Part shown: positions 34,640-46,801 of the stretch, piece after piece
Layout: every line of letters starts with the position of its first letter
Numbering within the stretch: position 1 is the stretch's first letter
DNA from: Pseudomonas sp. H1h
GTDB lineage: Bacteria; Pseudomonadota; Gammaproteobacteria; Pseudomonadales; Pseudomonadaceae
DNA length: 64,000 nucleotides
Reading direction: 5' to 3'
Assembly (NCBI RefSeq): GCF_000633255.1
Contig: NZ_AYMJ01000031.1
Coordinates: forward strand, 496,001 to 560,000
Notes under the pieces: generated by a model
What the model was told of the DNA's origin: nothing
Databases searched by the model: none
Seen by the model: the letters and a program-made list of their open reading frames with translations, nothing else
Position numbers and translations under genes: made by a program

Positions 34640-35125
34640 ATGAGCGACAACCTGCTGAATATCCCTGTCACGAACATCAAGGGCGAGCAAAAGACCCTCG
34701 CCGAATACGCCGGCAAAGCGGTGCTGGTGGTCAACACCGCCAGCAAATGCGGTTTCACCCCGCAATACAAAGGTCTGGAAGAACTCTGGCAGACCTACAA
34801 GGATCAGGGCCTGGTGGTGCTGGGCTTCCCGTGCAATCAGTTCGGCAAACAGGAGCCGGGCAACGAGGGCGCGATCAGTGAGTTCTGTGAGCTGAACTAC
34901 GGCGTCAGCTTCCCGCTGTTCAAGAAGATCGACGTCAACGGTACCGACGCGCATCCGCTGTTCGTGCAGTTGAAAAAGCGCGCTCCGGGTCTGCTCGGCT
35001 CACAAGGCATCAAGTGGAACTTCACCAAGTTCCTGATTGGCAAGGATGGTCAACTGGTCAAGCGTTTCGCCCCGGCCACCAAGCCGCAGGACCTGACCAG
35101 CGAGATTGAAGCCTTGCTCAAATGA
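34640..35125 (+). CDS. gpx: Glutathione peroxidase-family peroxidase
   Basis: The protein has 161 residues. The catalytic tetrad Cys37 (ASKCGFT), Gln71 (FGKQEPG), Trp126 and Asn127 (KWNFTKF) is intact. A second Cys at position 83 (EFCELNYG) suits a thioredoxin-dependent two-Cys mechanism common in bacterial Gpx. No selenocysteine codon is present. GTGGAG lies before ATG 34640. The stop overlaps the start of ospR (ATGA), so peroxidase and sensor are co-translated. Confidence 0.94.
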   Translation: MSDNLLNIPVTNIKGEQKTLAEYAGKAVLVVNTASKCGFTPQYKGLEELWQTYKDQGLVVLGFPCNQFGKQEPGNEGAISEFCELNYGVSFPLFKKIDVNGTDAHPLFVQLKKRAPGLLGSQGIKWNFTKFLIGKDGQLVKRFAPATKPQDLTSEIEALLK

Positions 35126-35566
35126 ACAGCCTGCCCGTCGATTCGCTGAAGCTCGACAGTCAGTTGTGCTTCAAGTTGTACGCCGCGTCCCGGGCGGTGA
35201 TTCGCGCTTACAAGCCGATGCTCGATCAGCTCGGCCTGACCTACCCGCAATACCTGGCGATGCTGGTGCTGTGGGAATGGCAGCAGAATGCGCCAGAGCA
35301 ACCGACGGTCAAGGCGTTGGGCGAGCGGCTGCTGCTGGATTCCGGCACCCTGACGCCGCTACTCAAGCGTCTTGAGCAACTGCAGTTGGTGCAGCGTCAG
35401 CGCTCGGCGCTCGATGAACGCGAAGTCCACCTGAGCCTGACATCGCAAGGGCAGGCGCTGCGCGAGCAGGTCGGGCCGCTCAAGGCCCGATTGTTGTGCG
35501 ACAGCGGGGTGGACCTTAATCGGCTCAACGATTTGCGCAACGGCCTTGATCACCTGCTGGGGCAGA

Positions 35567-35583
<17 letters not shown>
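35122..35583 (+). CDS. ospR: OspR-like MarR-family oxidative-stress regulator
   Basis: The protein has 153 residues. The MarR winged helix has TVKALGERLLLDSGTLTPLLKRLEQLQLV, and the sensing Cys16 is in SQLCFKLYAAS. TYPQYL is followed by a second Cys126 (LLCDSG). In P. aeruginosa OspR represses the linked gpx gene and is inactivated by peroxide. The four-base overlap with gpx and the palindrome upstream imply self-control of the gpx-ospR unit. The 3' end overlaps the convergent kinase gene by 17 bases. It is a paralogue of the OhrR at 18506-18979. Confidence 0.9.
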
Positions 35584-37903
<2,320 letters not shown>

Positions 37904-38053
37904 TTCCGTTTCCCTTCGCTGCTCAAGCATAGTCGATCATGTATGGATACCGAGGTTCCCGAATCGCCTTGTAACAAGGCCTGAGCGGGGATTGAGATCT
38001 GTCTGTCGTCGCTGGATCGACATCATCACTGTGAACGTGCCCGAGGAGAAGAC

Positions 38054-38944
38054 GTGGATTCCCGATTGAATGCTTTTCTTGAACGTGCCGAGTCGGTTCT
38101 GGCGCGCATCGAACCGTTGCTGCCGGCGCCGCGTCCGTTGATCGACTGGGGCACATGCCTGGCGGCGCGCTGGCAGCGTGACGGGCGCAGCGGCTATCTG
38201 CTGCCGCTGGAAGTCAGCCTCGATATGCGTCTGTCCGATCTGATCGGCGTCGACCGACAACTGGAGCAACTGGGGCGTAACACCCAACAGTTCCTCGACG
38301 GCATGCCGGCCAACCACGCGCTGCTGTGGGGCTCGCGCGGTACCGGTAAATCCTCGCTGGTGCGGGCGCTGCTGGCCGAGCACGCCAAGGCCGGGCTGCG
38401 TTTGATCGAGATCGAGCGCGATCACTTGGCCGACCTGCCGCGGGTGGTGGAGCAGATCGCCAAACTGCCGCAGCGCTTCGTGCTGTTCTGCGATGACCTG
38501 TCGTTCGAATCCGGCGAAGGCGATTATCGCGTGCTGAAAAGCGTCCTCGACGGCTCGCTCGAACAAGCCCCGGACAACGTCTTGCTGTACGCCACTTCCA
38601 ACCGTCGCCACTTGGTGCCGGAGAAGGAAAGCGACAACGAAAACTGGAAACGCGTCGACGGCGAACTGCACCCCAGCGAAGCGGTAGAAGACAAGATCGC
38701 GCTGTCGGATCGGTTCGGCCTGTGGCTGTCGTTTTATCCGTTTACCCAGGAACACTTTCTCAACGTCGTCGAACACTGGATCGGTCAGTTGGCTTCCAAG
38801 GCCGGCTTGAGCTGGCAGCGTGACGAAGCGCTGGACATCCTCGCTGTGCGCTGGGCAACCGGGCGCGGCAATCGCAACGGACGTTGCGCGTACCAATTCG
38901 CCCGTTACTGGGTGGGACTGAAATTGCTGGAGCACAAGGCATGA
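38054..38944 (+). CDS. DUF815-type AAA-like ATPase
   Basis: The protein has 296 residues. Walker A is LLWGSRGTGKSSLVRALL, and Walker B FVLFCDDLSFESGEGDYRVLKSVLDG is followed by NVLLYATSNRRHLVPE. This is the DUF815 pattern of standalone AAA-like ATPases whose function is not known. The start is GTG 38054 with GAGGAGAAG upstream. The stop overlaps the start of the next gene (ATGA), indicating co-expression with the free-methionine sulfoxide reductase. Confidence 0.88.
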   Translation: MDSRLNAFLERAESVLARIEPLLPAPRPLIDWGTCLAARWQRDGRSGYLLPLEVSLDMRLSDLIGVDRQLEQLGRNTQQFLDGMPANHALLWGSRGTGKSSLVRALLAEHAKAGLRLIEIERDHLADLPRVVEQIAKLPQRFVLFCDDLSFESGEGDYRVLKSVLDGSLEQAPDNVLLYATSNRRHLVPEKESDNENWKRVDGELHPSEAVEDKIALSDRFGLWLSFYPFTQEHFLNVVEHWIGQLASKAGLSWQRDEALDILAVRWATGRGNRNGRCAYQFARYWVGLKLLEHKA

Positions 38945-39423
38945 TTGATTTGCAACAAAGCGGCCAGGGCCTTGAAGGCTATGGCCTGTTGGCCGCGCAA
39001 CTGGAGTCGCTGCTGGCGGACGAGCGCGATTTTATCGCCAACGCCGCGCAGTTTTCGGCGTTCCTGTTCAACCAGCTCGATGATCTGAACTGGGCTGGCT
39101 TCTACCTCAATCGCAACGAAGAACTGGTGCTTGGCCCGTTCCAGGGCCAGATCGCCTGCGTGCGCATTCCATTCGGGCGCGGCGTGTGTGGCGCGGCGGC
39201 GGCCAGCCTGCAGACCCAGCGCGTCGAAGATGTGCATGCATTTGCCGGGCATATCGCCTGCGACAGCGCCTCGAACAGCGAGCTGGTGGTGCCGCTGGTC
39301 AAGGACGGCCGGTTGATCGGCGTGCTCGACCTCGACAGCCCGAAGCTGGCGCGTTTCGCTGCGCACGATCAGGCCGGTATCGAGCAACTGGCGGCGATCT
39401 TCCTGCGTCTGACCGACTGCTGA
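38941..39423 (+). CDS. msrC: Free methionine-(R)-sulfoxide reductase (GAF domain)
   Basis: The protein has 160 residues, a single GAF domain. Cys73, Cys83 and Cys107 (IACVRIPFGRGVCG and HIACDS) are the three Cys conserved in fRMsr enzymes. It reduces free Met-R-sulfoxide in the cytoplasm, complementing MsrB encoded 4.8 kb away. It is co-translated with the DUF815 ATPase. Its TGA is immediately adjacent to the stop of the convergent HD-GYP gene. Confidence 0.93.
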   Translation: MIDLQQSGQGLEGYGLLAAQLESLLADERDFIANAAQFSAFLFNQLDDLNWAGFYLNRNEELVLGPFQGQIACVRIPFGRGVCGAAAASLQTQRVEDVHAFAGHIACDSASNSELVVPLVKDGRLIGVLDLDSPKLARFAAHDQAGIEQLAAIFLRLTDC

Positions 39424-42369
39424 TCAGGTGCTCAGGCCAGCCTTGCGCAGCAGGCTGGCCGGTTCCACTGCATCGATTTGCCGCGGGTCGAGAAAACGCG
39501 CGGCATACTGCAGGTACACCCCGTCGTTGAGGAACAGCCCAAACAGCTCGGCGTCGATGTGTGCTTCGCGGCACATGGTGGCCATGATCCCCAAGGCCTC
39601 GCTCAGGGACTTGGCCTTCTTGTACGGCCGGTCAGCGGCCGTCAGTGCTTCGAAAATATCGGCAATCGCCATCATCCGCGCCGGCAGGCTCATGTCTTCG
39701 CGCTTCAAGCGTTTGGGGTAGCCGCTGCCGTCCATCTTTTCGTGATGCCCGCCGGCGATTTCCGCGACGCTGTCCAGATGTCCGGGGAAAGGCAGGTGGC
39801 TGAGCATCAGGATCGTCTGCACCATGTGGTGATTGATGATGTAGCGCTCTTCGCGGGTCAGCGTGCCGCGCGCAATGCTCAGGTTGTAATGTTCGCCGCG
39901 ATTGTATTTGTAGCGCGGCACATCCAGCTTGAACCCCCACGGGTTGTCTTGCGGAATCAGTTCGCTGTCGGCGCGTTCGATCAGGTGTTCGGGTTTGTCC
40001 GCCAGCAGTGGTTCGCTGGCTGGAAGCGTCGGTGCCGGGGTTCGCGTCTGCCGCCGGTTTTCTTCCCATGACACGCCCAGTCGATCATCGAGGGTGCGCG
40101 TCCAGCGGCGCTCGGCGATGCGCTCAAGGCGTTGCAGATCGTCCGGCGCCATGGCCTCGCTGCCCAGATTGCAGCGGGCGACAAATGCAAAGTCGTCGTC
40201 CAGTTCCGTCAGCGTGGCTTCACGCTGTTCACTCAGTCGCACCTCCTCACCGCCCAAGGCCAGCGCCTGCCAGTAGCTGATCCAGGCGTCGCGTTTGAGC
40301 ACCTCGAAGCGGGTGCGGATTTCGTGGATGCGATCGTTGAGGGTTTCCAGCTTGGTGGCTTTGTCGACGACATATTCCGGCGTCGTGACCTTGCCGCAAT
40401 CGTGCAGCCAGGCGGCGATGTGCAGCGCTTCCCAATCGTCTTCGTTTGGCTGGTAGCTCTGGAAGGCCGGCGCCTGACTGGCGGCAGCGGCCTGCGCGAG
40501 CATCAGGGTCAGTTCGGGGACGCGCTGGCAGTGGCCGCCAGTGTAGGGGCTCTTGGCATCGATGGCGCCGGCAAGCAACTGAATGAACGCATCGAGCAAC
40601 TGCTTCTGCTTGGCTTGCAGGCGCTGGCTTTCGATACTCACCGCAGCGGCGCCAGAGACTGCCTGCAGGAAGGCGATGCGATCCGGGCGCAACTTCTCCA
40701 GGTCTTGCGTGGCGCCGCTGTCGTTGACCAGCAGAATCAACAGGCCGATGGTTTCGTTGTGCCGGTTGCGCAGGCGGAGGCCGATCAAGTGGATACGCGG
40801 TGACTGCATCGCCAGCAGCACTCTCTGCAGGTCTGCGGCCTGTTCGAAGCCAAGGCTGCTCACCACGTTGTCGCAATTTGTCAGTTGCTGGAACCATCCC
40901 GGCCCCTGGCCTGCCAGTAGATCCTGGCCCAGCACATCGAACTCGCCCGGCTCCTGCGCGACGCCATCGATGACCAGTCCGTAGGGCTCCATCCGGCTGC
41001 CATCGCTTTCGCGCAGGTAGATCAAGCCTGCCTGGGCCTGGGCGATCTGCACCGTTTCGAACAGCACCCGTTGCAGCAGCGGGGTGAAGCGGGTTTCGGC
41101 GCACAGGCTGTCAGTGATGCGGAAGAAACTGGCGAGGGTGTCCTTCATGCGCGCCATCGACAGGCTCAACTGGTCGACCTCCAGCACCGGCGAGCGGCGC
41201 GTGACCGGAAAGTTGAAATCGAAACTGCGAATCGCGTCGGCTTCCTTGACCAGCGCATGCAGCGGCTTGACCAGAATCCGTGAAGTCAGCCACCCCAGCG
41301 GCAGGCATAACAACAATGTCGCCAAAGTGATCAGCGCTCCTTGCCAGCGCATGCGGTAGGCGTCGGCGAGCAACTCGTCCTCCGGCACCAGCAGGGCCAT
41401 CTGCAGACCTTTCGGCCCACCTTCCTGCAGGTTGCTGCGGGCGACGATCCAGTGGCGTCCATCGACGTCAAGTCGCTTGCCCGGGTGCGCCGAGGACAGC
41501 AGTGCATGCAGGGTCGGGCTCAGGTCGGCGGCCTTGGCCAGGCGTGCGCTGCTGTCGTCGACAATCAACCGGCGGCTGTCCGGATAGGCCACGGCATTGC
41601 CATCGGCATCAAAAAGGACGATTTCGGTGGAGGGGGTCACTACGTGCTTGATCAAGGTGGCCGAGAGCGCGGCCAGGGTCAGGTCGGCACCGATCACTGT
41701 GGTTTCGCTGCTGCGTCGGGCCAGGGTGGTGCCCACGTTGTGCGTGGAGAAAAACACATAGGGTTCGGTGGTGATCTGATCGCCTTGTTGCAGGGCGTTG
41801 CTGTACCACTTGCGGGTTCGTGGGTCGTAGCTGTCTTCAGTGTTGTCCTGACGACCGACCGGGTTCAGCGCTTCGTCGAAAAACAACGATTGTGAAGACG
41901 CTGTCCCGCTGGCAGCGTGCTCGATACTCCAGACTTGATAAGCCGCTGTCGGCGGCGCCTTGACCAGAGCCTTCAGAGCGCTGGTACGCAAGGGGCGGAC
42001 CATGAAGAAGTCGCCGTTGCCATACCCCAGATACAGAGAAGCGAGGTCGGTATTGTCCTTGAGCGACTGACTGAACGGCTTGAGCAATGCCAGACGCTGC
42101 TGCAGGTTCGAGGCCTCGGCCGCCTGATTGGCGGCCAAAAGACTCAGTAAATGTCGGATCGGTTCATAAGTGGCGTGCAGATCCAGCCGCACGTCCTGCT
42201 CGATGCGATTGAACAGGTTTTCGCTGCTCGACAGGATGATTTTGGTGGTCTGGCGATAATTGAACAATCCCAGCACGATGCCCGTCAGCAATAGCAGAAA
42301 GGTAAACATGACGCTGATATGCACGTGCAACGGGAACCGGCGTTGATCCGGGCGCAGTGGGCTGGGCAT
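39424..42369 (-). CDS. Membrane HD-GYP protein with periplasmic sensor domain
   Basis: The protein has 981 residues. Span near 20-38, a large dCache-like periplasmic region (about 45-345), span near 347-364, HAMP, a GAF-like domain (about 430-600), then an HD-GYP domain split by an insertion. The HD-GYP motifs read HDCGK (HDxGK type), INHHMVQTILML and HHEKMDGSGYPKRL (HHExxDGxGYP type). Key His and Asp are present, so c-di-GMP phosphodiesterase activity is plausible. ATG 42369 has GGAGAG upstream; a start at 42411 is possible. It lies 48 bases after the hybrid kinase, as third gene of the set. Confidence 0.9.
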   Translation of the reverse strand: MPSPLRPDQRRFPLHVHISVMFTFLLLLTGIVLGLFNYRQTTKIILSSSENLFNRIEQDVRLDLHATYEPIRHLLSLLAANQAAEASNLQQRLALLKPFSQSLKDNTDLASLYLGYGNGDFFMVRPLRTSALKALVKAPPTAAYQVWSIEHAASGTASSQSLFFDEALNPVGRQDNTEDSYDPRTRKWYSNALQQGDQITTEPYVFFSTHNVGTTLARRSSETTVIGADLTLAALSATLIKHVVTPSTEIVLFDADGNAVAYPDSRRLIVDDSSARLAKAADLSPTLHALLSSAHPGKRLDVDGRHWIVARSNLQEGGPKGLQMALLVPEDELLADAYRMRWQGALITLATLLLCLPLGWLTSRILVKPLHALVKEADAIRSFDFNFPVTRRSPVLEVDQLSLSMARMKDTLASFFRITDSLCAETRFTPLLQRVLFETVQIAQAQAGLIYLRESDGSRMEPYGLVIDGVAQEPGEFDVLGQDLLAGQGPGWFQQLTNCDNVVSSLGFEQAADLQRVLLAMQSPRIHLIGLRLRNRHNETIGLLILLVNDSGATQDLEKLRPDRIAFLQAVSGAAAVSIESQRLQAKQKQLLDAFIQLLAGAIDAKSPYTGGHCQRVPELTLMLAQAAAASQAPAFQSYQPNEDDWEALHIAAWLHDCGKVTTPEYVVDKATKLETLNDRIHEIRTRFEVLKRDAWISYWQALALGGEEVRLSEQREATLTELDDDFAFVARCNLGSEAMAPDDLQRLERIAERRWTRTLDDRLGVSWEENRRQTRTPAPTLPASEPLLADKPEHLIERADSELIPQDNPWGFKLDVPRYKYNRGEHYNLSIARGTLTREERYIINHHMVQTILMLSHLPFPGHLDSVAEIAGGHHEKMDGSGYPKRLKREDMSLPARMMAIADIFEALTAADRPYKKAKSLSEALGIMATMCREAHIDAELFGLFLNDGVYLQYAARFLDPRQIDAVEPASLLRKAGLST

Positions 42370-42417
42370 TGCTGACTCTCCATTGAGGTAAACACACTGC
42401 TCAGCGTTCAAGCATAG

Positions 42418-45400
42418 TTAAGGCTCGGTCATTGTGCTTTGTTCAAACGACTCCAGTTGTTGCTGCAACGCCTGCTCCAGTTCGACCATGGCAGCATCGG
42501 TGGCCTGAACGCAACGCACGATAACGGGGACGGGAGATGTGGGCGTACAGGCTTGTTCGAGGGCGTCGCAACAGGCAATCAGGCGCGAGGCCTGGGCGAT
42601 CCGCGCAGCCCCCTTGATCTTGTGCGCTACCACTGCCAATGCTTCACGGTCATTGTGCGGGGCCAGGGCCAACAGTTCCTGGCGGTCAAGGCGGCTGCTC
42701 TTGAGCAATTCGCTGAGCAGGCGCCGGGCCTGCAGCGGATTGCCGCCAGTCAACTGATGCAAGCCCTGAAGATTGAAAGGTGGCTCGGACGCTACGGGCT
42801 GCAACCCGTTGACCCATTGGCTCAGCGCGCTGAGGCTCAGGGGTTTGAACAGGCAGTCGTTCATCCCGGCCTGCTTGCAGCGCTGCACTTCTTCAGGCTG
42901 CGCGTTGGCAGTGAAGCCCAGCACGGTACAAGGTGCACGCCCTGTGCGTTGTTCCTGCTGGCGGATGGCGGCGGTCAGTTCGTAGCCGTTCATCACTGGC
43001 ATGTTGCAGTCGGCAATGACCAGGTCGAATTCGCCGGTCTGCCACTGTGCAAACCCGCTTCGACCTTCTTCGGCAAGGCTGAAGCGGTGGCCCAGAAACT
43101 CCAGTTGCTGGCACATCAGCAGGCGATTGGCGGGGTGATCGTCGACCACCAGAATATTCAGCGGGGTAAACGATGCACGGATCGGCGGCTCGAATTTCGT
43201 CGTGGCGACTGTGCACGGTAGCGTCTGCAGCGGCAGCGACAGGCAGACCTGGGTGCCGATCCCCGGCTGGCTGCTCAATTGCAACTGGCCGCCCATCATT
43301 TCACAGAGGTTGCGGCTGATGACCAGCCCCAGACCGGCGCCACTGCGCGCCTGCTGCCGACCTCCGTCGGCCTGGGCGAAGGGCTCGAACAGGCGCTGCT
43401 GATCTTCGATGCTGATCCCGATTCCGGTGTCCTGAACCGTCAACTGGATAAGCGAGCAACCGTCGACCCGTCCGGGCAGTACGTCCAGAGTGATCCGGAC
43501 ATGCCCGCACTCGGTGAACTTGATGGCATTGCTGATCAGGTTGGAGAGGATTTGCTTGAAGCGTAACGGGTCCAGTTCTACATCGACTTCGAGTCCGGGA
43601 GGATTGAGGGTCAGGGGCAGGGCGAGGTTTTTCTGTCGGGCCAGGCCGTCGAAGATCCTGACCACCGACATTACCGTATCGACCAGATTGACCCGCTCCG
43701 GACTCAGGCTCAGGCGCCCTGACTCGATCCGGGCGATATCGAGGATGTCGCCGATCAGGCCCAGCAGGTCCTTGGCCGAAGAGTAAGCCGTTTCGATGGA
43801 TGTGCGGTCCGGGTGTTGTCGGGTCATGCGTTTGAGGGTCAACTCGAGCATGCCGATGATGGCATTCATCGGCGTACGGATTTCGTGGCTCATGGTTGCC
43901 AGAAAGGTACTTTTGGCGCGGTTGGCGTTGTCCGCCTGCTCCTTGGCCGTGCGCAGTTCATCGAACAGCTGGCGGCGCTCGCTGATGTCGATCCAGCCGC
44001 CGATGATGCCTTGCACATCACCGCTGGAGTCGCGGTACGGCAGGATCCAGTGGTAGATCGTCAGCCGCCGGCCACCAATGTGCAGCGGTCGGTCCAGCAC
44101 CAAGGGTGTGCCTTCGGCCACCACCCGTTGGTAATCGGCCTGATAGCTCTGCGCTTCGAAGGCATTGCTCAGGGTGCCCTGCATGACACTTTTGCCGATC
44201 ACGTCTTCGCGTTTGGCGTTGAAGGCTTCGAGGTAGCTGTCGTTGCAACTTTGCAGCAGGCCACGACGGTCGCGCACGTAGATCGGGTGCGGTGTACCGT
44301 TAACCAGCGAGCGCATGAATTCGAACTGATCGTTCAAGGCGCGCTCGGCCGCCTGACGCTGCTTGATCTGGCGCCGCATGTAGGCGTTCCACAACAGTGA
44401 CAGCACCAACAGCAGGCACGCCGCGCCAATCAGTTGGTAAAACAGACGCTGATAGTGATTCCAGTTGCCTTGCGCGGCGTTGGAAAAACCCCGCCAGCGA
44501 CTGTTGATGACCCCCAGCTCTTCCGGCGTGATGCTCAACAGCGCCTTGTCGAGGATCGACCCCAATTCGATGTTGTCGCGGGCGGTGGCCAGTGAAAAGG
44601 CGGCCTGGTGGGTGCCCAGGGTGGTGGTGATCTGCAACGGGTGCTCGAAGAGCCGCGATGCAATCAGATAGTTGGCGATCACCAGCGAGGTGACGGCGCC
44701 ATCGGCCTTGCCTTCGGCGAGCAAGGTCGCGGCACCAAAGGTGTCGGAGGTTTCCGTCAGGTGAATACTGGGGAACTCGCGGCGCAGGTAATCGGCCATT
44801 GGATTGCCCTGAGCGATTGCCAGGTACTTGTCCTTGAGCTGGGTCGGATGAGTTGGGCTGTCGGCGGATTTGCGAGTCAGCAGGACAAACGAGTTTTCCA
44901 GATAGGGGCGACTGAATTGCAGCGTCTTTTCGCGTTGGGGGGTGGGGAGCAACGCTGCGATCAGATCGGCCTGATGCTGATTGATCTGCTCGATCATGTC
45001 GCCGTCGCTGCGGCTGCGCACCAGTTCGAAACGCATGCCGGTGCGCAGGCGCAGTAGCTCCAGCAGGTCTGCGGTGATGCCGCGCAGATTGCCGTCGCTG
45101 TCGAAAAAAGTCATCGGGGCGAACGCTTCGTTCACCACCACACGCAGCACCGGATGTTGCTTTAGCCATTGCTCTTCATGATCGGTCAATTGCAGCTTCT
45201 GGTCGGTCAGCAGGATGTCGCTGCCAGCGCTCCAGCGTTTGGCAACGCTGTCCCGTTCACTGACCGGAACGGCCCGCAGCACGGTGTTGATGAGGGTGAG
45301 GAGTTGCGTGTTGTCTGCGCGCACGGCGAAGCTGAAACCGTGGGCTTCCTGTTTGCCGAAATTGGCCATGCGAATGTTGTTCAGATAGCCCTTGTTGATC

Positions 45401-46062
45401 ATGTAGTGGGTGGAGATGGTATCGCCCAGAAACACGTCGGCCTGATCGAACGCCACCGCGTTGATTGCGTTTTGATAAGAGGGGTAGGAGGTCAGGATGG
45501 CTTTGGGGTACAGCGCCTTGACTTCATCCTGTGGCAAATAGTGGTAGACCATGCTCAGTCGCAGTCCGGCCAGGCCTTCGGTGAGTGTGCGGGTCTCGCC
45601 CTCACGGGTGACCAACACGGGTTGATCAATGGCGTAAGGGGTTGAAAGCAGGACGTCTGCGTTACTCGCCTCGAAACCGTTGGCCGTGCCGAGCATGTCG
45701 ACCTGTCCGGCTAACAACGCGCGCAAGGCTATGTCCCGTGAGGCAAAACGCTTGACCCGGATCGGCAACTGGATGGCCTGACCGAGGAGGCCGGCGTAGT
45801 CGGCGGTGAAACCTTCGTAATCGCGCCCGCTGGCGGTCATGTCGAAGGGCGGATAATCCGGTGCGGAAGTGCCCAGTATCAGTTCGCTGCGAGTCTGCAA
45901 CCATTGGCGTTGCGCCGGTTGCAGGGACACGGACAGCGTTTCGTGACTCGAACGGCTGCGCAGCACGTAATCTTGCGCCGTAATGAGCTCGGCATTCACC
46001 TGGGGCGTCAGGCACAGGCTCGCGCACAATCCAGCGAGATAGATCTTTAAACGACTGAGCAT
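42418..46062 (-). CDS. BvgS/EvgS (RocS)-type hybrid sensor kinase with two solute-binding domains
   Basis: The protein has 1214 residues. Signal peptide; two tandem family-3 solute-binding domains (about 50-275 and 290-520) in the periplasm; membrane span near 525-548; PAS (570-695); HisKA FLATMSHEIRTPMNAIIG; HATPase (DIARIESG..., DTGIGI); REC (LNILVVDDHPANRLL, VIADCNMPVMNGYE); and a C-terminal HPt with His in VVAHKIKGAARI. This is the full phosphorelay of the BvgS class, like RocS1 of P. aeruginosa. ATG 46062 has GAGGG six bases ahead. The preceding regulator gene ends nine bases before it. Confidence 0.93.
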   Translation of the reverse strand: MLSRLKIYLAGLCASLCLTPQVNAELITAQDYVLRSRSSHETLSVSLQPAQRQWLQTRSELILGTSAPDYPPFDMTASGRDYEGFTADYAGLLGQAIQLPIRVKRFASRDIALRALLAGQVDMLGTANGFEASNADVLLSTPYAIDQPVLVTREGETRTLTEGLAGLRLSMVYHYLPQDEVKALYPKAILTSYPSYQNAINAVAFDQADVFLGDTISTHYMINKGYLNNIRMANFGKQEAHGFSFAVRADNTQLLTLINTVLRAVPVSERDSVAKRWSAGSDILLTDQKLQLTDHEEQWLKQHPVLRVVVNEAFAPMTFFDSDGNLRGITADLLELLRLRTGMRFELVRSRSDGDMIEQINQHQADLIAALLPTPQREKTLQFSRPYLENSFVLLTRKSADSPTHPTQLKDKYLAIAQGNPMADYLRREFPSIHLTETSDTFGAATLLAEGKADGAVTSLVIANYLIASRLFEHPLQITTTLGTHQAAFSLATARDNIELGSILDKALLSITPEELGVINSRWRGFSNAAQGNWNHYQRLFYQLIGAACLLLVLSLLWNAYMRRQIKQRQAAERALNDQFEFMRSLVNGTPHPIYVRDRRGLLQSCNDSYLEAFNAKREDVIGKSVMQGTLSNAFEAQSYQADYQRVVAEGTPLVLDRPLHIGGRRLTIYHWILPYRDSSGDVQGIIGGWIDISERRQLFDELRTAKEQADNANRAKSTFLATMSHEIRTPMNAIIGMLELTLKRMTRQHPDRTSIETAYSSAKDLLGLIGDILDIARIESGRLSLSPERVNLVDTVMSVVRIFDGLARQKNLALPLTLNPPGLEVDVELDPLRFKQILSNLISNAIKFTECGHVRITLDVLPGRVDGCSLIQLTVQDTGIGISIEDQQRLFEPFAQADGGRQQARSGAGLGLVISRNLCEMMGGQLQLSSQPGIGTQVCLSLPLQTLPCTVATTKFEPPIRASFTPLNILVVDDHPANRLLMCQQLEFLGHRFSLAEEGRSGFAQWQTGEFDLVIADCNMPVMNGYELTAAIRQQEQRTGRAPCTVLGFTANAQPEEVQRCKQAGMNDCLFKPLSLSALSQWVNGLQPVASEPPFNLQGLHQLTGGNPLQARRLLSELLKSSRLDRQELLALAPHNDREALAVVAHKIKGAARIAQASRLIACCDALEQACTPTSPVPVIVRCVQATDAAMVELEQALQQQLESFEQSTMTEP

Positions 46063-46070
46063 GCGCGCCC

Positions 46071-46697
46071 TCACACTAGCGCATTGCGCTTGGCCATCTC
46101 GATAAGTTCCACCAGAGACCTGGCTTTGAGTTTTTGCATCAAGCGTTTCTTGTAGGTACTGACTGTCTTGTTACTGAGAAACATGCCCTTGGCAATTTCC
46201 TTGTTGGTGCGCCCTTGAGCAAGTAACTGCAAGACCATAAGTTCACGGTCATTGACGGACTTGAAAAGTTCCAGTTCGGCATAACGCACATCGTCGCTGC
46301 GCACCGGATTCAACGCTTGGCTGGGGAAGTAGTTGTAACCGGAAAGAACTGCCTTGATCGCGCTGACCAGTTCGCTCAGATCTTCTTCCTTGCAGACATA
46401 ACCGGACGCACCGGACTGCATGCAGCGAATACCGAACAATGTCGGGCATTGCGCCGTCAGTACCAAGGTCTTGAGCGGAGTGCCCATGGCGTTGAAGCGC
46501 GCGAGGACTTCCAGGCCGTCCAGTTTGGGGATGCTGATATCGAGGATGATCAGGTCGGGCATGCATTCGCGGACCATTTGCATGGCATCGACCCCGTTAT
46601 CGGTTTCGCCGACGACTTTGTAACCTTCATGTTCGAGCAGCATTCGAACGGCAAGCCGGATGACGGGGTGATCATCGACAATAAAAACGGAGTTCAT
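46071..46697 (-). CDS. BvgA/RocA-type LuxR-family response regulator
   Basis: The protein has 208 residues. REC has MNSVFIVDDHPVIRLAVR and the phospho-acceptor Asp in PDLIILDISIPKLDG. The LuxR-type HTH is near residues 145-205 (NDRELMVLQLLAQGRTNKEIAKGMFLSNKTVSTYKKRLMQKLKARS). It is upstream of and co-oriented with the BvgS-type kinase; the TGA overlaps a GTG of that frame. It is the likely partner of that kinase. A palindrome upstream may be its own target. Confidence 0.92.
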   Translation of the reverse strand: MNSVFIVDDHPVIRLAVRMLLEHEGYKVVGETDNGVDAMQMVRECMPDLIILDISIPKLDGLEVLARFNAMGTPLKTLVLTAQCPTLFGIRCMQSGASGYVCKEEDLSELVSAIKAVLSGYNYFPSQALNPVRSDDVRYAELELFKSVNDRELMVLQLLAQGRTNKEIAKGMFLSNKTVSTYKKRLMQKLKARSLVELIEMAKRNALV

Positions 46698-46787
46698 AAT
46701 CAAATCCCATACGTGCGCGAATAAAGCGCGCACCTTAGCTCAGAAAAATGAGCGGCCGCATGAACTCGCATGGCATTAGCGGCAATA

Positions 46788-46801
46788 TAGGATAAGTCCT
46801 A
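46788..46801 (-). promoter_or_regulatory. Palindrome upstream of the BvgA-type regulator
   Basis: TAGGA-TAAG-TCCTA is a perfect 5+5 inverted repeat about 90 bases before the regulator start, followed by CACAC. Its TAGGA/TCCTA half-sites resemble those recognised by BvgA/EvgA-type regulators. Confidence 0.4.
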
